This document shows, one piece after another, positions 1-6,348 of a stretch of DNA of 6,386 nt; the first letter of the stretch is position 1, and each line of letters starts with the position of its first letter. The notes under the pieces are model-generated. The model saw only the letters and a program-made list of their open reading frames with translations, was not told the DNA's origin and made no database searches. The stretch covers positions 1 through 6,386 of the forward strand of contig JAGBFY010000387.1 of assembly GCA_017936245.1 (NCBI GenBank). The letters run 5' to 3'. This DNA is from Kiritimatiellia bacterium (GTDB taxonomy: Bacteria; Verrucomicrobiota; Kiritimatiellia; RFP12; UBA1067). A program made the position numbers and the translations under genes.

Positions 1-951
1 CAGCTTGAGAACTGCTGCTACGGCGAAGCCGAGATGCTCGCGCTCAATCTCTGCCGTCAGGGCAAGTTGGGCGATCTTGTGCATGGAGAATGTGCGTACA
101 TCCACGATCTCCGCAAGGGAAACTACATGGATCAAGGTCCTGCTGATGGACTTGGCTACTGGAAATACTGGCGTCTGCGCTGGAATCAGGCGCACAAGGG
201 CAATCAGTATACGACGCACGGGCTTGGTCCGATATGCCAGTACATGAACGTCAACCGTGGCGACAGGTTCGACTATCTTGTGTCCCTCGAATCGCGTCAG
301 GCGAACTACGAGGCGTACGCGAAGCACCTCTTCCCCGGCACGTGGAAGGCGAATGAGAAGGTAGAGATGGGTGACATGAATACGACACTCATCCGTACCG
401 TCAATGGCTGCTCCATCATGCTTCAGCATGACGTGTCGAGTCCGCGTCCCTACTCTCGCATCAACATGGTGACGGGCACGAAGGGTATCTTCCACGGCAT
501 GCCGTGGCGTACGTACCGCAAGGAGCCTTCCATGATGAGATTCGGATGGGAGGAGAAGCCCGGCGACGGACTGCACAAGTTCTTCGATGCCGAGAAGATT
601 GCAGAGATCAAGGAGGCATACAAGCATCCGCTTTGGAAGTCGGCCGGCGAGATTGCCAAGAAGGTTGGCGGACACGGCGGAATGGACTTCCTGATGGATC
701 TCCGCTGGGCATACTGCCTGCAGAACGGACTTCCCATGGATATGGACGTGTACGATCTCGCAAGCTGGTGCTGTCTCGCGGAGCTTTCCGAGAAGTCGGT
801 GCGCAGCCGCTCGAAGCCGTTTGACATACCGGACTTCACACGTGGCGGCTGGCGCACGGCAAAGCCGCTCGGAATCGTCGATGTTGATGTGTCCAAGCTT
901 GGTCTTGATGACTCCAAGGTCAAGCGCGATTCCGCACAGCTCAATGTGTAA
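1..951 (+). CDS. GH109-type Gfo/Idh/MocA family glycosidase, C-terminal part (5' end outside window)
   Basis: The open frame enters at base 1 without a start and encodes the last 316 residues. The family is usually about 450 residues, so the N-terminal NAD-binding Rossmann half lies upstream. GH109 enzymes cleave alpha-N-acetylgalactosaminides by a redox mechanism using tightly bound NAD. Visible family blocks, in window residues, are YGEAEM near 8-12, a YIHDLR block near 33-38, YTTHGLGP (70-77) with its Tyr and His, NRGDRF, RPYSRI (149-154) with its Tyr, and HGGMDF (225-230). The Tyr/His of YTTHGLGP and the later Tyr have nearly the same spacing as the active-site Tyr225, His228 and Tyr307 that I recall for the Elizabethkingia enzyme, so the site looks intact. 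The end (VYDLASW, then DIPDFTRGGW) is also family-like. The next gene, an exported esterase, follows after 50 bp and suggests glycan degradation. A sugar oxidoreductase of the same fold is the alternative; substrate is unproven. Confidence 0.85.
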   Translation, partial: QLENCCYGEAEMLALNLCRQGKLGDLVHGECAYIHDLRKGNYMDQGPADGLGYWKYWRLRWNQAHKGNQYTTHGLGPICQYMNVNRGDRFDYLVSLESRQANYEAYAKHLFPGTWKANEKVEMGDMNTTLIRTVNGCSIMLQHDVSSPRPYSRINMVTGTKGIFHGMPWRTYRKEPSMMRFGWEEKPGDGLHKFFDAEKIAEIKEAYKHPLWKSAGEIAKKVGGHGGMDFLMDLRWAYCLQNGLPMDMDVYDLASWCCLAELSEKSVRSRSKPFDIPDFTRGGWRTAKPLGIVDVDVSKLGLDDSKVKRDSAQLNV

Positions 952-984
952 GCGGATGGTTTGAATTGTTGCATTTCAGAAAAC

Positions 985-989
985 AAGGA
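985..989 (+). promoter_or_regulatory. Shine-Dalgarno AAGGA for the tandem SGNH gene
   Basis: AAGGA sits 12 bases before the ATG at 1002. It favours that ATG over the in-frame TTG at 966, which has no SD and would place twelve polar residues in front of the signal peptide. Confidence 0.5.
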
Positions 990-1001
990 ATATCACGAAA
1001 C

Positions 1002-2504
1002 ATGAAAATGCCAGCCTATAGAATGATGTTTGCCGCACTTTCCGTCGGTGTGTGCGGTTCGCTCTTCGGTCAGCTTGCCGTGACGCCCGCTCTCCCTGAA
1101 AGGGCGTGGACACGCAAGATGTGGCTTCCTCGCTTCGACGCCAAAAAGGCTTTGGCGGAGCAAGGCGGTTATGATATCGTCTTTCTTGGCGACTCGATCA
1201 CGCATGGGTGGGAGTCGAAAGGAGCGAAGGTCTGGGCGGCAAATTTTGCTGAAGGCACCTACAAGGCTCTCAACTGCGGCATCTCCGGAGACCGCACCGA
1301 GCATGTGCTGTGGCGTCTCTACAACGGTCAGCTGGCGAATCTTTCGCCCAAGGCGTTCGTCCTCATGATCGGCACGAACAATACCGGACATCGCGATGTT
1401 GAGAGTGAGCCGCCTACCGATACGATTCTTGGAATCCAGTCCATCGTGGACCATCTCAAAAGCAAATATCCGCAGGCGAAGATAATCATGCATCCTATCT
1501 TCCCCCGCGGTGCGACGGTAAAGGATCCGCTCCGTGTGCGCAACGATCTAGTGAACAGCGAGATAAAGGCGTTCGCGGACGGAAAGCGAGTTCTCTGGTG
1601 CGACTTCAACAGCAGACTTCTCACGACAAACGGTGTGATGGAAACGAGCATGGCCAAGGATCTCCTGCATCCCGGCGAGCCAGGCTACGTTATTTGGGCT
1701 GAGGAGCTCAAGCCGTTCCTCGACTATGCTCTCGGCCGCACGAAGAAGGCTCCGAAATCAACAGCTCCCGTTGCGATGACTTCGCTTCCCAAGACCGGTC
1801 CTGTGACGACCATCCCCAAGATCAAGAACCACTGGCTGAACAATCCGAAAAAGTCCGTACAGCCTCGCATCAGAGAGAAACGCGCCGAGCAGTGTGCGAA
1901 TGCGGAGCGTTACTACGATGCCATAATGATCGGCGATTCGATCACCCATTTCTGGGACCGCAAGGGCAATGTGGATGTGTTCAACGCCAAGTTCAAGGGA
2001 TACAAGATCCTGAACGTCGGCTTCGGCGGCGACCGTACGCAGAATACGCTTTGGAATATTCTTCATGGCGGAATACTTGATGGCGTGCATACACGTGTCG
2101 TCACCCTCATGATCGGTACGAACAACACCTGGAGCGACACCCCGGAGGATATCGCCGCCGGTATCAAGGCCTGTGTCGAGGCGATCCGCAAGAAACAGCC
2201 GCAGGCGAAGCTGTTGCTCATGCCGCTTCTGCCGCGCGAAGTTGCGCACAAGCGTCCAAACCGCGACTACACCCGCAAGAATGGCGAGATTGTCATGCCA
2301 AAGCAGATCAAAGTGAATGAACTCATACGTCCCCTGGCAGACGGCAAGGATGTGATCTGGTTCGATCTCACAAAGCAGTTCACGGATTCTGAAGGACTGC
2401 CTGATGTAAAGCTTCTGCCTGACGGCACACACCCCGGGCCAGAGGGCTATACCGTGTGGGCGGACGCCTTCTTGCCGCACCTCAAAGAGATCTGCGGCAA
2501 GTAA
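1002..2504 (+). CDS. Exported tandem two-domain SGNH/GDSL esterase
   Basis: The protein has 500 residues when started at ATG 1002. An N-terminal signal peptide (MKMPAYR, then a hydrophobic run to about residue 24) predicts export. Two full SGNH hydrolase domains of the PAF-acetylhydrolase-like GDSL type follow. In domain 1, GDSIT is at 63-67 (nucleophile Ser65), ISGDRT at 94-99, GTNN at 124-127 and DLLH at 220-223 (Asp/His). In domain 2, GDSIT is at 311-315 (Ser313), GGDRT at 342-346, GTNN at 372-375 and DGTH at 474-477. All four SGNH blocks are present in both, so both sites should be active. A Lys/Pro/Thr-rich linker spans roughly 245-280. Family members hydrolyse ester bonds, often acetyl groups on carbohydrates. 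Following a GH109-type gene, a role in removing O-acetyl groups from glycans is plausible but inferred. Cys20 is preceded by VGV, a poor lipobox, so I read a secreted or periplasmic protein rather than a lipoprotein. Confidence 0.88.
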   Translation: MKMPAYRMMFAALSVGVCGSLFGQLAVTPALPERAWTRKMWLPRFDAKKALAEQGGYDIVFLGDSITHGWESKGAKVWAANFAEGTYKALNCGISGDRTEHVLWRLYNGQLANLSPKAFVLMIGTNNTGHRDVESEPPTDTILGIQSIVDHLKSKYPQAKIIMHPIFPRGATVKDPLRVRNDLVNSEIKAFADGKRVLWCDFNSRLLTTNGVMETSMAKDLLHPGEPGYVIWAEELKPFLDYALGRTKKAPKSTAPVAMTSLPKTGPVTTIPKIKNHWLNNPKKSVQPRIREKRAEQCANAERYYDAIMIGDSITHFWDRKGNVDVFNAKFKGYKILNVGFGGDRTQNTLWNILHGGILDGVHTRVVTLMIGTNNTWSDTPEDIAAGIKACVEAIRKKQPQAKLLLMPLLPREVAHKRPNRDYTRKNGEIVMPKQIKVNELIRPLADGKDVIWFDLTKQFTDSEGLPDVKLLPDGTHPGPEGYTVWADAFLPHLKEICGK

Positions 2505-2512
2505 GTCGAATA

Positions 2513-2521
2513 TGGTATAAT
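2513..2521 (+). promoter_or_regulatory. Extended -10 promoter (TGG-TATAAT) for the lipoprotein pair
   Basis: TGGTATAAT is an exact TGn extended -10 plus consensus TATAAT (2516-2521). No good -35 is seen at 16-18 bp spacing; TGCGGC at 2493-2498 is poor, and extended -10 promoters often lack one. Transcription should start near 2528, about four bases before the ATG at 2532. The element lies just after the stop of the esterase gene, in a 27-bp gap without an SD. Confidence 0.65.
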
Positions 2522-2531
2522 TCGCGCTGTC

Positions 2532-3008
2532 ATGAAGATACTTGAGCTATCCATCGTTGTTTTGTTCGCAATCATGCTTGGCGGATGCTACAGCATGGAT
2601 GTGGGAACCAATACTGCGTTGCAGAATTCGGAATTGGTGGAAGGTGTCGATAAACCTATCGAACACGTTCTGATTTCAAACTATGGATGGTATCTCTTCA
2701 ATTGCATACCGTTGGTGTGCGGCAATGCAACACCTGGTGAAAGTTTTCCGTGGAAGTTCTTTACGGATCATGTCAATCCAATACTTCTGCATGACCGCAT
2801 GATGACATATGCCAATTCGAAGAACGCAAATGTCAAAAATATCATGTTCACACGCGATGAAAAGGTTTTCTTTGAGGTTCCCGGAACGGAAATACCCTGC
2901 CCCATACCTTTTTTGGTGTGCTATCATGAGATACAGCTGTCTGGAGTGCTTGTAAAGCCCGGCGAAACGGTTAAATCCGGCGTCAAAGGAAAGGATGGGT
3001 CAAAGTGA
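2532..3008 (+). CDS. Small lipoprotein of unknown function, first of a paralogous pair
   Basis: The protein has 158 residues. A short signal peptide ends in a lipobox LGGC with Cys19 as the lipidation site, so it should be membrane-anchored and face the periplasm. I do not recognise the family. The mature part carries PIEHVLISNYGWYLFNCIP (42-60), a pattern shared with the next gene, then a charged middle region, a segment rich in aromatic, Pro and Cys residues around 113-131, and a Lys/Gly-rich tail. No catalytic motif is evident. The start has no SD: the bases before ATG 2532 are TTCGCGCTGTC, and a perfect -10 ends 10 bases upstream, implying leaderless or near-leaderless translation. The gene overlaps the following one by 4 bp. 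Its base composition looks more AT-rich than the flanking enzyme genes. Coding status is supported by the lipobox, the paralog and the translational overlap. Confidence 0.8.
   Translation: MKILELSIVVLFAIMLGGCYSMDVGTNTALQNSELVEGVDKPIEHVLISNYGWYLFNCIPLVCGNATPGESFPWKFFTDHVNPILLHDRMMTYANSKNANVKNIMFTRDEKVFFEVPGTEIPCPIPFLVCYHEIQLSGVLVKPGETVKSGVKGKDGSK
2991..2995 (+). promoter_or_regulatory. Shine-Dalgarno AAGGA supporting the GTG start at 3005
   Basis: AAGGA within a purine-rich stretch (2985-2999), nine bases before the GTG. It lies inside the end of the upstream lipoprotein gene, as expected for translational coupling. Confidence 0.6.
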
Positions 3009-3382
3009 GGCTTATTGCGCTTTTGTCCGTCCTTGCCATGGCCGGTTGTGCAACCATTACCACGGCACACAACTACCATGGGGTCAATGTCGAGGGAGGG
3101 GAAGTTCCCATTGAATCGGTTGTCATCGAAAACACCGGATGGAAAATATTCGATCTGATACCGATAGGTGGTGGAGATCCGCAGCGGCCGAACAGCTGTT
3201 CCTGCCGCCTCTTTGAGGATACAACTACGCTTCAGAACAATCTTGACATGCTTGATAAGGAGATGAAAAGCGTAGGCGCTACACGAATAGTCAATCTTTG
3301 CAGCAGAAAGATTGACGAAAGCGTGTTCATTCTGTTGCTTACACGTACAGCATGCCGAACGAGTGCAGTGCTGCTCAAGTGA
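3005..3382 (+). CDS. Small lipoprotein of unknown function, second of the pair (GTG start)
   Basis: The protein has 125 residues and starts at GTG in a GTGA overlap with the stop of the previous gene. The signal peptide ends in AMAGC, making Cys15 the likely lipidated residue; Met at -3 is slightly unusual for a lipobox. The core PIESVVIENTGWKIFDLIP (35-53) aligns without gaps to residues 42-60 of the upstream lipoprotein, keeping PIE, V, I, N, GW, F and IP. Later segments align more loosely, and both end with a hydrophobic strand followed by V-L-x-K. The two are therefore diverged tandem duplicates. Extra cysteines at 65, 67, 99 and 117 could form disulfides in the periplasm; this is inferred. 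I do not recognise the family and propose no function. The coupling suggests the two products are made in matched amounts and may act together. The next gene starts 23 bp downstream. Confidence 0.8.
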   Translation: MRLIALLSVLAMAGCATITTAHNYHGVNVEGGEVPIESVVIENTGWKIFDLIPIGGGDPQRPNSCSCRLFEDTTTLQNNLDMLDKEMKSVGATRIVNLCSRKIDESVFILLLTRTACRTSAVLLK

Positions 3383-3405
3383 AAACAAATTCTGAAGAGA
3401 TAAAA

Positions 3406-4461
3406 ATGAGAATCGCAAAATCAGTCAGAATATTGGAGGCGTACACTCCTGGTGAACAGCCCAAAGCCAAGAATGTTGTTAAGCTGAACACAAACGAGAA
3501 TCCCTATCTTCCTTCACCGAAATGTGCCGAGGTGCTGAAGGATTTCGACCTTGATGCGCTGCGCCGCTATCCAGACCCTGTGTTCACCGCGTTGCGCACT
3601 CGCATAGCGAAAATATGGAAGACCGTGCCTGAGTGCGTATTTGTCGGCAACGGATCGGATGAGATTCTTACGCTTGCGGCAAAGGCGTTTGTCGAGGATG
3701 ACGAGGCGATCGGATCTCTCGATCCCAGCTATTCCTTGTACAGAACGCTTGCCGCGATCAGGAACGTTCCTTTTGTTCCATCTCCTCTTGCTGATGACTT
3801 TACCTGGCGGAAGCCGGTGCTTGAGGCGGATGGAAAGAAGGTTTCCCTGTTCCTGCTCACCAACCCCAATGCTCCGACCGGAACTGTGACTCCGCAGGAT
3901 ACCATATCCTCATTCGCCGCGAAGTTCAAAGGTGTTGTGATTGTCGATGAGGCGTACGCCGATTTTGCCAAGGCGAACTGTGTGTCCCTTGCAACTGATG
4001 CAAAAAACCGCAATCTCATAGTGATGCGCACGTTTTCCAAGTCGTTCTCCCTCGCGGGATTGCGTGTTGGGTACTGCATCGGTCCGGAGGATCTAATTGA
4101 CGCTCTCTACAAGGTAAAGGATTCCTACAACGCAGACGCAGTGGCGCAGTCCGTGGCTCTTGCCGCGCTGAATGATCTTCCCTGGATGAGGAACAACGCG
4201 GCTAAGGTCAAGAAAACGCGTGCCCGTGTCGCTAAAGAGCTGACAAGGCGCGGCTGGGATGTTCTTCCCAGTGAATCTAACTTCCTGTTTGCGCGTCCGG
4301 CTCACCGTCGGGCTTCGGAACTGTTCGATGACCTGCGCAAGATGAACATTTTCGTAAGATACTTCAAGGGGGCGCGCACAGGTGACCGTCTGCGGATAAC
4401 CGTAGGGACGGATGCCGAGATGGACGCGCTCCTCAATGCTCTTTCATCGCTTGACGCCTAA
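3406..4461 (+). CDS. hisC: Histidinol-phosphate aminotransferase family enzyme (possibly an aromatic aminotransferase)
   Basis: A fold-type I PLP aminotransferase of 351 residues from ATG 3406, the usual HisC length. HisC exchanges amino groups between histidinol phosphate/imidazole acetol phosphate and glutamate/2-oxoglutarate in histidine synthesis. Visible motifs are YTPGEQP (13-19), LNTNENPY (27-34), YPDP (55-58), GNGSDE (81-86), TNPNAPTG (152-159), DEAY (181-184, PLP-ring Asp and Tyr), TFSKSFSLAGLRVGY (209-223, Schiff-base Lys212 and phosphate-binding Arg220) and RLRITVG (328-334, substrate-carboxylate Arg330). An in-frame ATG at 3352 would overlap the preceding gene and add 18 residues without family features. 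GAAGAGA at 3394-3400 is a weak SD for 3406. No other his gene is present; the following genes are PaaK- and ACT-type. Since HisC-family enzymes can transaminate aromatic 2-oxo acids, an aromatic role is a serious alternative. Family assignment is firm; substrate is not. Confidence 0.93.
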   Translation: MRIAKSVRILEAYTPGEQPKAKNVVKLNTNENPYLPSPKCAEVLKDFDLDALRRYPDPVFTALRTRIAKIWKTVPECVFVGNGSDEILTLAAKAFVEDDEAIGSLDPSYSLYRTLAAIRNVPFVPSPLADDFTWRKPVLEADGKKVSLFLLTNPNAPTGTVTPQDTISSFAAKFKGVVIVDEAYADFAKANCVSLATDAKNRNLIVMRTFSKSFSLAGLRVGYCIGPEDLIDALYKVKDSYNADAVAQSVALAALNDLPWMRNNAAKVKKTRARVAKELTRRGWDVLPSESNFLFARPAHRRASELFDDLRKMNIFVRYFKGARTGDRLRITVGTDAEMDALLNALSSLDA

Positions 4462-4480
4462 GGACGCCCGGCTTCAACAA

Positions 4481-4485
4481 AAGGA
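4481..4485 (+). promoter_or_regulatory. Shine-Dalgarno AAGGA deciding the PaaK start
   Basis: AAGGA is seven bases before ATG 4493. It favours that start over the in-frame ATG at 4412, which lies inside the aminotransferase gene. Confidence 0.75.
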
Positions 4486-4492
4486 AAAACAA

Positions 4493-5833
4493 ATGATATA
4501 TCCAGAATTGCCGCATGATGTCAATTCTCCTACGCATCCGGTTTCAGCAATGGACTTCATGCCGGTTCCGTTGTTGCGCGAACTTCAGCTCCATCGTCTC
4601 CAGTCTACCGTAAAGTACGCATACGAGCGCGTTCCGCTTTTCCGCAAACGCTGCGATGAACAGGGCGTCAAACCGGAACACATAAAGACACTTGCCGACA
4701 TCAAGCTTCTTCCGTTCATGAAAAAGACGGATCTGCGCGATGAATACCCGATGGGACTTCGCGGTGCATCCATGGATGAGGTCGTGCGCTTCCACTGTTC
4801 GAGCGGAACCACGGGCAAGCCGATCTGCATTCCCAATACCGCATCGGACATTGAAGTGTGGAAGAACGGCGTGATGCGCTGTCTCGCCATGTACGGAATA
4901 CGTGCCGGAGACGTTCTTCAGGTCAGTTACGGATATGGACTTTTCACGGGAGGTCTCGGACTCCACTACGGTGGCGAGGGTCTGGGTTGCGCGGTTCTCC
5001 CCATATCGGGCGGGAACACGGAGCGTCAGGTCATGCTCATGCGGGACCTCGGCGTGACGGCGATTGCCTGCACTCCGAGCTACTTCCTACGCATAATAGA
5101 CGAGGCGAAGCGTCAGGGCGTTGATTTTCGCAAGGATACCAACCTCAAGCACGGCATCTTCGGCGCCGAGCCCTGGACGAATGAGATGCGCCAGAACATT
5201 GAACGCGAAACCGGTATCATTGCGCATGACATCTACGGTCTTACGGAGATTTCAGGTCCCGGTGTTGCAGGCGGCTGTCAGCACAGTGACGGACTTCATA
5301 TCTGGGAAGATCATTTCTACCCTGAGATAATCGATCCGGATACGCTTGAACCGCTTCCTGACGGTGAAGTCGGTGAACTGGTATTCACCACGATCTCCCG
5401 TTGCGGTACACCGATGATCCGCTACCGTACGCGAGATCTCACGCGCCTTTATACGGAAACCTGCAAGTGCGGGCGCACGATGCGTGTCATGGACCGCATT
5501 TCGGCGCGTTCCGACGACATGCTCATCATCCACGGCGTGAATGTCTTCCCCGGACAGATTGAGGCGTGCCTTCTGCGTGTTCCCGAGGTCGCCCCCCATT
5601 ATCAGATTGTCCTTTCCTCCACCGATACGCTTGATCTGTTCGAGATCAAGGTTGAGGTCACGCCGGAGGCTTTCTCGGACAACATCCGGCATCTTGAGGA
5701 TTTGCGCAAGCGCGTTCTTGACAACGTCAAGTCCATCATCGGACTCACGCCGAAGATCATACTTGTAGGCCCCGGAACGCTTCCGCGAAGCGAAGGCAAG
5801 ATTAGGCGCGTCATAGACAACCGCAGAAAATAG
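4493..5833 (+). CDS. paaK: Phenylacetate-CoA ligase family adenylate-forming enzyme
   Basis: 446 residues from ATG 4493, normal for PaaK. The family joins phenylacetate or a related aryl acid to CoA through an acyl-AMP, in the cytoplasm. Motifs are SSGTTGKP (103-110, ATP-phosphate loop), YGLTE (248-252), GLHIWEDHFYPEIIDP (267-282, strongly PaaK-like), GELVFTT (294-300), YRTRDL (311-316, ribose-binding Asp), the hinge region near 339-353 with GVNVFP (348-353), and RSEGKIRR (432-439) with the likely catalytic Lys436. The C-terminal PaaK-type AMP-binding domain fills roughly 350-446. Cys262 and His264, with Cys324 and Cys326 (CKCG), could form a metal site; this is inferred from spacing. The gene lies 31 bp after the aminotransferase, and its TAG stop is partly shared with the next gene's SD. 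This is not the classical aerobic paa catabolic cluster: no ring-epoxidase genes are nearby. Substrate (phenylacetate, indoleacetate or 4-hydroxyphenylacetate) cannot be read from sequence. Confidence 0.93.
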   Translation: MIYPELPHDVNSPTHPVSAMDFMPVPLLRELQLHRLQSTVKYAYERVPLFRKRCDEQGVKPEHIKTLADIKLLPFMKKTDLRDEYPMGLRGASMDEVVRFHCSSGTTGKPICIPNTASDIEVWKNGVMRCLAMYGIRAGDVLQVSYGYGLFTGGLGLHYGGEGLGCAVLPISGGNTERQVMLMRDLGVTAIACTPSYFLRIIDEAKRQGVDFRKDTNLKHGIFGAEPWTNEMRQNIERETGIIAHDIYGLTEISGPGVAGGCQHSDGLHIWEDHFYPEIIDPDTLEPLPDGEVGELVFTTISRCGTPMIRYRTRDLTRLYTETCKCGRTMRVMDRISARSDDMLIIHGVNVFPGQIEACLLRVPEVAPHYQIVLSSTDTLDLFEIKVEVTPEAFSDNIRHLEDLRKRVLDNVKSIIGLTPKIILVGPGTLPRSEGKIRRVIDNRRK

Positions 5834-5837
5834 GAGG
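5832..5837 (+). promoter_or_regulatory. Strong Shine-Dalgarno AGGAGG overlapping the PaaK stop
   Basis: A consensus AGGAGG begins inside the TAG stop (5831-5833) of the ligase gene, seven bases before ATG 5845. It is the strongest SD in the window and suggests coupled, abundant translation of the ACT protein. Confidence 0.85.
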
Positions 5838-5844
5838 AACGGCA

Positions 5845-6237
5845 ATGACAATCAAGCAGATCAGCATCTTTCTCGAGAATAAACCCGGTCAGCTCGCAGG
5901 AATCTGCCGTGCTCTTGCTCAGGCTGACATCAATATCGCAACGCTCTCACTCGCCGACACTGCCGACTTCGGAATTGTACGCATGATTGTCGACGACCAT
6001 GTGAAGGGGTGTGAGGTTCTCGCCGCAGCAGGATTCGCGGTGCGCGAGACGGATGTCGTCATGGCGACTGTGCCGAACCGTCCAGGCGGCATGGCGGAAC
6101 TCATGGCAAAGCTTGACGCCGCCGGGGCGGACATAGAATATTCATACGCTTATGCTCTCGGTGATGGCGATAAGGCGATTCTCGTGTTCCGTTTCAAGGA
6201 CAACGCCCTGGGTGAAGCCGCTCTTTCCGCTAATTGA
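5845..6237 (+). CDS. Tandem ACT-domain protein, probable amino acid sensor
   Basis: A small cytoplasmic protein of 130 residues made of two ACT domains, about 3-65 and 70-118, with a short tail. Each repeat has the ACT ligand-loop pattern: ENKPGQLAGI at 11-20 and PNRPGGMAEL at 77-86, each followed by a helix and a strand-rich half. ACT domains bind amino acids and act allosterically; there is no catalytic or DNA-binding domain here, so it probably works as a free-standing regulatory protein. Stand-alone double-ACT proteins of this type (COG4747-like) are commonly found beside PaaK-type ligases and indolepyruvate:ferredoxin oxidoreductase genes in anaerobes; this is from memory of gene neighbourhoods. 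The 11-bp gap and shared stop/SD make co-expression with the ligase near certain. An aromatic amino acid is the likely ligand, by context only. It appears to be the last gene of the operon. Confidence 0.9.
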   Translation: MTIKQISIFLENKPGQLAGICRALAQADINIATLSLADTADFGIVRMIVDDHVKGCEVLAAAGFAVRETDVVMATVPNRPGGMAELMAKLDAAGADIEYSYAYALGDGDKAILVFRFKDNALGEAALSAN

Positions 6238-6245
6238 TGGACATC

Positions 6246-6263
6246 TCTCCGACTCTGGGGAGA
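6246..6263 (+). other. Weak hairpin just after the ACT gene
   Basis: TCTCC (6246-6250) can pair with GGAGA (6259-6263) around an 8-base loop. No T-run follows, so it is not a canonical terminator. It could stabilise the 3' end of the operon mRNA, or be chance. Confidence 0.25.
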
Positions 6264-6275
6264 AAGCACATCGTT

Positions 6276-6287
6276 ACTAGGGCTAGT
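6276..6287. repeat. Short inverted repeat ACTAG-GG-CTAGT
   Basis: A perfect 5-bp dyad with a 2-base centre lies in the non-coding tail. The spacing is too tight for an RNA hairpin, so if functional it would be a DNA-binding site. It occurs once in the non-coding tail and is short enough to be chance. Confidence 0.25.
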
Positions 6288-6348
6288 TGTATCAGTCAGA
6301 TGGTGAATGTGTTGTTTTCCTTTCGGTTGCTCCCCTGATTTGATTGCA

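Noticed and set aside
450..986. A 178-codon minus-strand frame over the GH109 gene end
   Set aside because: It is a shadow of conserved GH109 sequence, with no motif and no promoter.
966..1001. TTG at 966 as the start of the SGNH gene
   Set aside because: It would put twelve polar residues before the signal peptide and has no SD. ATG 1002 follows AAGGA.
1758..2480. A 240-codon open frame on the minus strand
   Set aside because: It lies wholly opposite the SGNH gene, whose motifs are intact in both domains. Its translation shows no recognisable motif.
3352..3405. ATG at 3352 as the aminotransferase start
   Set aside because: It overlaps the lipoprotein gene and adds residues absent from the family. 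ATG 3406 gives the usual N-terminus and length.
4412..4492. ATG at 4412 as the ligase start
   Set aside because: It lies inside the aminotransferase gene. ATG 4493 has an AAGGA at ideal spacing and gives the normal length.
5252..5851. A 199-codon open frame on the minus strand
   Set aside because: It is antisense to the well-supported ligase gene and has no domain signature. Long antisense frames are expected in GC-rich coding DNA.
6300..6338. A 12-codon frame (MVNVLFSFRLLP) before the terminal hairpin, considered as an attenuator leader peptide
   Set aside because: There is no SD and no run of one amino acid; two Phe and three Leu in twelve residues is weak. It is too short to distinguish from chance.
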